Assembly: GCA_001584585.1 (NCBI GenBank)
Contig: LSYV01000009.1
Span: forward strand, 1,284,041 to 1,348,040
DNA: 64,000 nt
Direction: 5' to 3'
Origin: Gonium pectorale
Taxonomy: Eukaryota; Chlorophyta; Chlorophyceae; Chlamydomonadales; Volvocaceae
The number at the start of each line of letters is the position of its first letter. The first letter of the stretch is position 1. Positions 58,828-64,000 of the stretch are shown here, in pieces. The translations under genes and the position numbers were made by a program. The notes under the pieces were generated by a model. The model did not search any database. It had not been told where the DNA came from and saw only the letters and a program-made list of their open reading frames with translations.

Positions 58828-60440
58828 ATGCCGCCGAAGTTCGACCCCAATGACGTTATTGAGGTGTGCGTGCGTGTGACGGGTGGCGAGGTCGGTGCCG
58901 CCTCCTCGCTCGCCCCCAAGATTGGTCCCCTAGGCCTGTCCCCCAAGAAGATTGGTGAGGATATCGCTAAGGAGACTGCCAAGGACTGGAAGGGCCTGCG
59001 TATCACCGTCAAGCTGACGGTCCAGAACCGCCAAGCGAAGATTTCGGTCATCCCCTCGGCGGCCGCGCTGGTCATCAAGGCCCTGAAGGAGCCGCCGCGG
59101 GACCGCAAGAAGGTGGGAGACGTAACAGTCTGGAGCAGCCGGCGAGGCAGCAGGCAGCCGCCAGCGCTCCATGTGGCGCCGGCAGGAGCCCTCCGAGGAG
59201 CTGGAGCGCATAGTACTGGATCGTGCTGGATATTCTCTATTTGCAGAGGCCAGCAAGCCCTTGTTTGCTGGAGGTCCGGGGGCCATGTCGTCCATGCGCG
59301 GGGAGCAGCACCCCACCGTTGCCCTGCGCCTGTGCCGCGCAGGAGAAGAACATCAAGCACTCGGGCAGCGTCACGATGTCGGACATCATCGAGATTGCGC
59401 GCGTGATGCGGCCGCGCAGCTGCGCCAAGGACCTGGCGAACGGCTGCAAGGAGATCCTGGGGACGGCCGTGTCCGTGGGCTGCAAGGTGGACGGCAAGGA
59501 CCCCCGCGATGTCATCACCGCGGTGCGTCGGAGCGGCACGGGTTGGGCATGGGGGTGGGGTAGGGGCGGGCAAGGGGACGGGCAAGCTGTGGGAGGGGCC
59601 CAACGGGGAACAAACTTTGGGCACTTGGGTCCTAGGCGGCCCCAGAAAGGAGCGTGTTGTAACGCATATGCGCCGGGGATGGGCGAGAGCGCGAGTGCAG
59701 CAGGAATAAAGGCTTCGGCCTTCGGGTGGGGTGGCGCAGAAGGGCGCGATGGCACGGGGGTTGAACTTGTCCTGCGAGGCGCGTCGGAGGTCCCTCCATC
59801 GCGAAGCCCTCAAGGAGCGGAGCGAGAAAGCATTGGAATGAAGTGGTTGGAGCGGAGGTGGATACGGCAGCTGCTGAACCGGGTCCCGAAGGCTCGTCAG
59901 GTCGCTCCTGCTTGCTGGAGCATAACACGGGTGGGGGCAATGCACCCGGTCGCACTGGCCGGGACTGCGTCACCTTGTGGAGATGGCTGCTGTACGTGGA
60001 GTCCGCCTCCTGCCCCTGTGCTGGCCTGGGCCGCAACGGGAGTTGTCAGTGTGTCAGCGGCTGCCGGTGGGAGGGGCTCGGGCGCTGGTGCCTGGCAGGC
60101 GCCCGTCGGAATGAGCCGGCTCCCTATAACGAGCGGCCAGGGGCGCATCGAGCCCCGCAAACGCTCACCAGCTCAGCTCCGGAGGCCCACCTTATCTTTG
60201 GACGGACAGCGGGAGCAGTACTGCAGAAGCCCTTACCGCGGACCTGTTGCGGTTTCAGCGCGGGTGAACCGCTGCCACACACACACACCCTCGCGAATTG
60301 AGTTGCCGTTGCATCTCGCGAGTGGTGCTGACTCCACATGCCTTGTGTGGGTAACTCTCGGACCGCCTTCGCTGACGTTCCTAACCCTCGCCTCCGCCCT
60401 GCAGATCAGCGAGGGCACCATCGAGGTCCCGGACGCTTGA
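58828..60440 (+). CDS. RPL12: 60S ribosomal protein L12 (uL11)
   Basis: Cytosolic large-subunit protein at the base of the P stalk, next to the GTPase-associated centre of 25S rRNA. Three exons: 58828-59112, 59343-59522, 60405-60440; phases agree, 166 residues against about 165 in other eukaryotes. It starts [10 protein letters not shown], has [20 protein letters not shown] (the proline-rich N-domain loop), [35 protein letters not shown] and [12 protein letters not shown] in the rRNA-binding domain, and ends EGTIEVPDA. The last intron is large (882 nt) for such a small gene and the last exon encodes only 11 residues. Confidence 0.96.
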
Positions 60441-60476
60441 GGCGATAGCGGCTTGGAGCGCTCGTGCTGAGGCGGC

Positions 60477-60481
60477 TGTAA
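60477..60481 (+). terminator. Candidate TGTAA polyadenylation signal of RPL12
   Basis: TGTAA, the usual green-algal polyadenylation signal, lies 37 nt after the RPL12 stop. The resulting 3' UTR would be short, which is plausible for a ribosomal protein gene. Transcript data would be needed to confirm it. Confidence 0.4.
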
Positions 60482-61165
60482 CGAGTGAAAACCGAATGGT
60501 GGCCTCCCTGTGCCCTTCACGAGTGCATGGCTGAACGTACGTCAGATCCTGATGGAACAACAGCGTCTGAATCTTAGAGCACATGCTGGCGAAGGAATTC
60601 GTTGGAGAAGTAATGCGCGGTGCCCGCGTTCTCGGTGAGGTGAGGTCTGCCTACCAGCTTTGGCATGGAGAGGGGCGTAACGCTCGTCCCTCGTCCTTAA
60701 ACCGTTACCCAAGCATATGGCATACGAACACAAGCAGAGGCCATCCAAAACGGATTGCAATCTCAAATGACATCAATGCGCAATCTCTAATCCACACGTC
60801 CACGTGGTCCATACCGCCAAACGGCTGCTCGAACAACAGCGACGGCTTAGCGAGTCAAGTCCTGCCGTTTATAGTTTTACGCCGTACGAACAGCCGTACT
60901 CATTGGCCACGTACGTGCACATGCATACTGCGAAGCCAAATTCTCCCTCTTTGCCATGCAAGTCTCCGTAATTAAATACCCAGGTCTTGACAGACATTAG
61001 CATACACAGTCAATCTCTACTTACCATCATGAACCCCGAGTCAATACCGTTCACTACAACTTCCATGCTCTGCAATCTATGAATGCACGCTCAGTCCTGC
61101 GGCGGCTCAGTGCCCAATGCTACCGGACGTCGTTTCAAGGGACTGGCACACGGGTCACGCGGCCC
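60482..61165. other. Intergenic, no gene seen
   Basis: Convergent interval between RPL12 and the unrecognised six-exon gene. Relatively AT-rich from 60700 to 61080. No supported feature. Confidence 0.5.
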
Positions 61166-63181
61166 TCAGTGTGCGGTGATAACGTTGGACATGTGCGAGC
61201 GCATCTTGTTGGCCTGGTAGGCGCTCGCGCTGTCGAAGAAGCTGCTACGCGCCTGTTGGCTCGGCGGCGGCGACAGCTGAGGCTGGGCGGGCCGGTCGGC
61301 CACCAGCTGCCGAGAATCAAGGGAAGAGGCGGGAACGGCAAGGGGCTGTGAGGGGCAGAGCACGGACCAGAAAACAAACGCAGGCATGTCCCCAGGACTG
61401 CGCCGGGTTGGTGATACGCGGACAATTTACCACTAATATCGCTCAGCCGTACAGACTTGGACGCACATTAGACGCGCCATGCCAGAGCTTCCAGACCGGT
61501 ACAAATTCGCAAAGGACGCTTTAGTCTCCAGGGCTGTGAGGTGCGCGTCGCCCCACCTACCCGGTAGTCTGGTGGGCAGATGCCTCCCGAGTGGCGGTAT
61601 TGCAGCACATCTGTGTGGTTGCCCCGGGCCGCCTCATAACCCGCGCGCGTCTGCAGCTTGGACAGCAGCACGCACGCAGGGGCGCTGGTAGGCCGGTTGA
61701 CGACGAACACGTCTGCGAAGCACAGGCATGGGAATGGGTACGTAGTACATTTGAGCTGGCGGACCTCTGCCCCGGCCGCGGTCCCAAGCAAAGACGGGGA
61801 GCACAAGGCAGAGCTTTCTGCCAGCGGGGGAGGTCCCCACCCAGTACTCCTACCTCGCCGCGCGGTGCCCAGAAGCGCATATGTCGGCGCGGCGGTCGCG
61901 TCCTCGGGGAGCGTGCCCAGCACACGCTCCGTGCGTGGCCCTGCCGTGCCGAGCCGTCGGATGGGCTTGGACACCTCAGGCTGCGGGTGGATGGAGGAGG
62001 AGTGGGTTTTTGTGGCGTCAGGGGGGGTGCCTGGGGCTCCCTACTCACAAGGCAGTACACCAGACAGAGTCCCGGCTCACACTGCAGCAAGCCCCAGGTA
62101 TGAACCCGCCAAATAAGTTTACCGGCGTGAGGACAGAGACGCCGCCGCCCGCCAGGTTGGCTTCGTAGGAGCGGTCGTACAGGCGCACGGATGGGCGAGC
62201 GGCCGCTGCCAACGGCGCAGCGTCACGTCGCTCATCGTGCTTCAAGATAGTGGACCTGCATATGTTCAGAAGGCGTTGGGCGAACACTGCTTCGTAAGTG
62301 ATGTATTTAGCCTTCACCCGTAAGCAGGTTACAGGTTACAGGTTACACGTCCGTCAAAGCCGGGGGGGCCATGGACGAATTGCGAATATTGGGGTGGGTA
62401 AGCGATACTCCACAAGATCATGATGCATGGTCATCATACAGCCTCTGCAAGCACGTGTACAACCACAGCGTGCTGGACTCCAGGGCAGCCGTGGGTCACA
62501 AGCCCGCGTATCCACGGCCCACCCACATGGAGGACGTGAAGCTCTTCCCGGGAATAAAGTGCTTTCCGGGATGGAAGGCCCACTCCTTTTGGTTCGGTGG
62601 AGGATTGCCTTTTCCCTTGACCGGGTTCTGTCCCGTCATCTGAGTGGTCGCAACGCCTGCGTGGGGAGCCATGGGGTCATGTCGGAAGTGGTATCCTGAA
62701 ACCCAAAAGGTTAAAGCGCACACGCCATGGGATGTGGCCTTGGCGGGCTAAGAGCAAGTCGCAGCAAAGCCCAAACTGGAACTTACCCGCAGCATCGTGT
62801 GTTGGCCCCGCCCCCCGGCCCCGAAGCGGCCGCCTGAGCAGTTCCACATGCTGTAGCTTCACGGTTGGTTGAGGCTTAGTCTTCTCTGGGCCATGGATTG
62901 AGTGGCCAACTGCGCGAAAAGGAGAAAGCATTTAAACCGGCTCCTGAATGCTTCACATACTTATTTGCTCTGCAATCGCAACAGGGTGCTTCACACCTTA
63001 CCGCTAGAGTCGCTCTCCATATCGACGAGAGGAAGTTGCTCGGGGTGAAGTATGGGAGACACCCAGAATGTGGGGTGCTCTGAATGGCGGAGGTGTTAAT
63101 TGGTTGGGACAACAAGGAAGTAGGCTTGAGTCGGCCCGGCAGTTTGTGTTCAGTTAAGCTACAGGTCGTACCTGGGCACAT
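61166..63181 (-). CDS. Unrecognised six-exon protein
   Basis: Phase-consistent model: 63172-63181 (start exon of 10 nt, ATG in a CCGCCATG context), 62787-62909, 62123-62286, 61854-61980, 61561-61712, 61166-61306; about 238 residues ending in TGA 61166. Motifs that look conserved are PSVRLYDRSYEANLAGGGVS, VLTPPEVSKPIRRLG, VFVVNRPTSAPACVLLSK, and the C-terminal SSFFDSASAYQANKMRSHMS. It is basic, without membrane segments, and I do not recognise it. The last four exons are well supported by coding bias and splice sites. The first two, and especially the 10-nt start exon, are less certain. Intron 62287-62786 contains a LINE 3' end in the same orientation. Confidence 0.58.
62325..62399 (-). mobile_element. 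5'-truncated LINE copy (75-bp 3' end) inside an intron
   Basis: Nearly identical to 50945-51015, the 3' end of the LINE: shared ACACGTCCGTCAAAGCCGGG and CATGGACGAATTGCGAATA, with only a few substitutions and a G-run length change. This copy keeps three clean GTAACCT tail units and stops matching after about 75 bp. That is the typical product of prematurely terminated target-primed reverse transcription. It lies in the same orientation as the host gene. Confidence 0.8.
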
Positions 63182-64000
63182 GGCGGGAACCCTCCCACTG
63201 ACAACCTACATCGCAAAAGTGCACTTGTCATATGGTATCGAGCGTGGTTGGGAAGACTGGTGGGTCTTCCTTTCGGGCCTTCAAGCCTGACATGTTTGCC
63301 GCATGGCACGGCGGGCGGCTCCACGATCAAGGGAACCTCCAGGCATTATCCATCAATATATTCTGATCGTATACATGCCTGTCATGTGCGCACCAAAAGC
63401 ATGGAAGGGATGACCCGGTTTGCTGCTGTGCCCATGTTCCCGGCGATGCCCAGTCCCACGCTGGGTCGCCGGTTACCCATCACAAGGCATCCCCACTAGG
63501 TTATAAGGTATCCCCTTAAGTCAATCACCTGCAGCTGGTGCGGCACATTCGCTCCTCCAATTGTACCAGACCAAACACACAGGAACCCTTAAAGGCACAA
63601 ATCAGTGTTCCTTAGTGAGCAAGTTGCATCAAGGGCCCCTCAAGGGCGTCCCACCTGAAACACCCAAACTCCTTGCCCCTATGACCCGGACAACAGGACG
63701 CCTTGCAATTGTACATGCGTTCTCTGCCGCTTTGTTCGGCGTGCGCACTAGGTGCCGACGTTTGGCCCATGGCCCCAACCCATGGCGACGCGACCCGTTT
63801 CCCTTCTTCATTATGCATGGCCCCCATCGTGCCACACAATGCGTGTCAATTAAGACGCGGCACGACGTCTTGCCACAACAGTACGCAGGCGTTCAAAGCA
63901 GCTGACCTGCGCGCCGTGGCGCGGGCTTCAGTGCGACCGGCAAGTAAGGGCGCAGGATGTTACCAGGCGCGTCCGTCAATTGCTACGTCGTACGCAAGTC
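63182..64000. other. Right end of the window, no supported gene
   Basis: Upstream flank of the six-exon gene. An open plus-strand frame (63561-63905; GVPPETPKLLAPMTRTTG, PWRRDPFPFFIMHGPH) is intact but has no recognised motif. It could be a transposon fragment or part of a gene continuing beyond the window. Confidence 0.4.

Noticed and set aside
62287..62317. Start of the six-exon gene at 62317
   Set aside because: The codon there is GTG, and an upstream in-frame stop lies in the LINE tail; a CAG acceptor at 62287-62289 joins in phase to an upstream exon.

Overview
This is eukaryotic nuclear DNA, most likely from a volvocine or other chlamydomonadalean green alga. Genes are GC-rich and split by many short GT-AG introns. 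Coding exons strongly prefer G or C at third positions, there are TGTAA polyadenylation candidates, and proteins carry alanine/arginine-rich organelle presequences. Gene content also fits (plastid tryptophan synthase alpha, L-aspartate oxidase, DET2-type reductase, an algal secretory glycosyltransferase-like family). Nothing bacterial (operons, Shine-Dalgarno sites, CRISPR) is seen. I assembled spliced models by hand and checked reading phase across every junction; the exon lists are in the entries.

Layout: 0.5-1.6 kb, tail of a small membrane protein (+). 3.5-13.2 kb, a 19-exon gene (-) for an unrecognised protein of about 1,745 residues ending in two universal-stress-protein-like domains. 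14.2-19.7 kb, a complete ZNF598/Hel2-type ribosome-collision E3 ligase (-), with a 10-nt microexon, two GC-AG introns and an assembly gap in one intron. 20.7-23.3 kb, a glycosyltransferase-like secretory protein (-), divergent from an F-box/RCC1 propeller gene (+) at 23.9-26.5 kb. 26.5-33.7 kb, a gene-poor repeat nest: a foldback (inverted-repeat) family and a broken retroelement with a gag-like ORF. 33.7-36.6 kb, L-aspartate oxidase (-). 38.7-40.0 kb, an MTH1/NUDT1-type Nudix hydrolase (-), divergent from a steroid 5-alpha-reductase gene (+) at 40.2-41.6 kb. 43.2-46.1 kb (-) and 46.5-47.5 kb (+), two unrecognised divergent genes. 49.3-50.6 kb, a decayed gene (-). 50.9-52.9 kb, a degenerate L1-type LINE (-). 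53.4-56.5 kb, tryptophan synthase alpha (+). 58.8-60.4 kb, ribosomal protein L12/uL11 (+). 61.2-63.2 kb, an unrecognised six-exon gene (-) with a 75-bp LINE 3' end inside one intron.

The genes are independent housekeeping loci, not a pathway cluster. The only common themes are translation (uL11 and the ZNF598 homologue) and Trp/NAD synthesis, and their proximity is probably chance. Three pairs are head-to-head and could share bidirectional promoters. The least described object is the long tandem-USP protein; the clearest genome-dynamic signals are the foldback nest and the matching LINE tails 11 kb apart.
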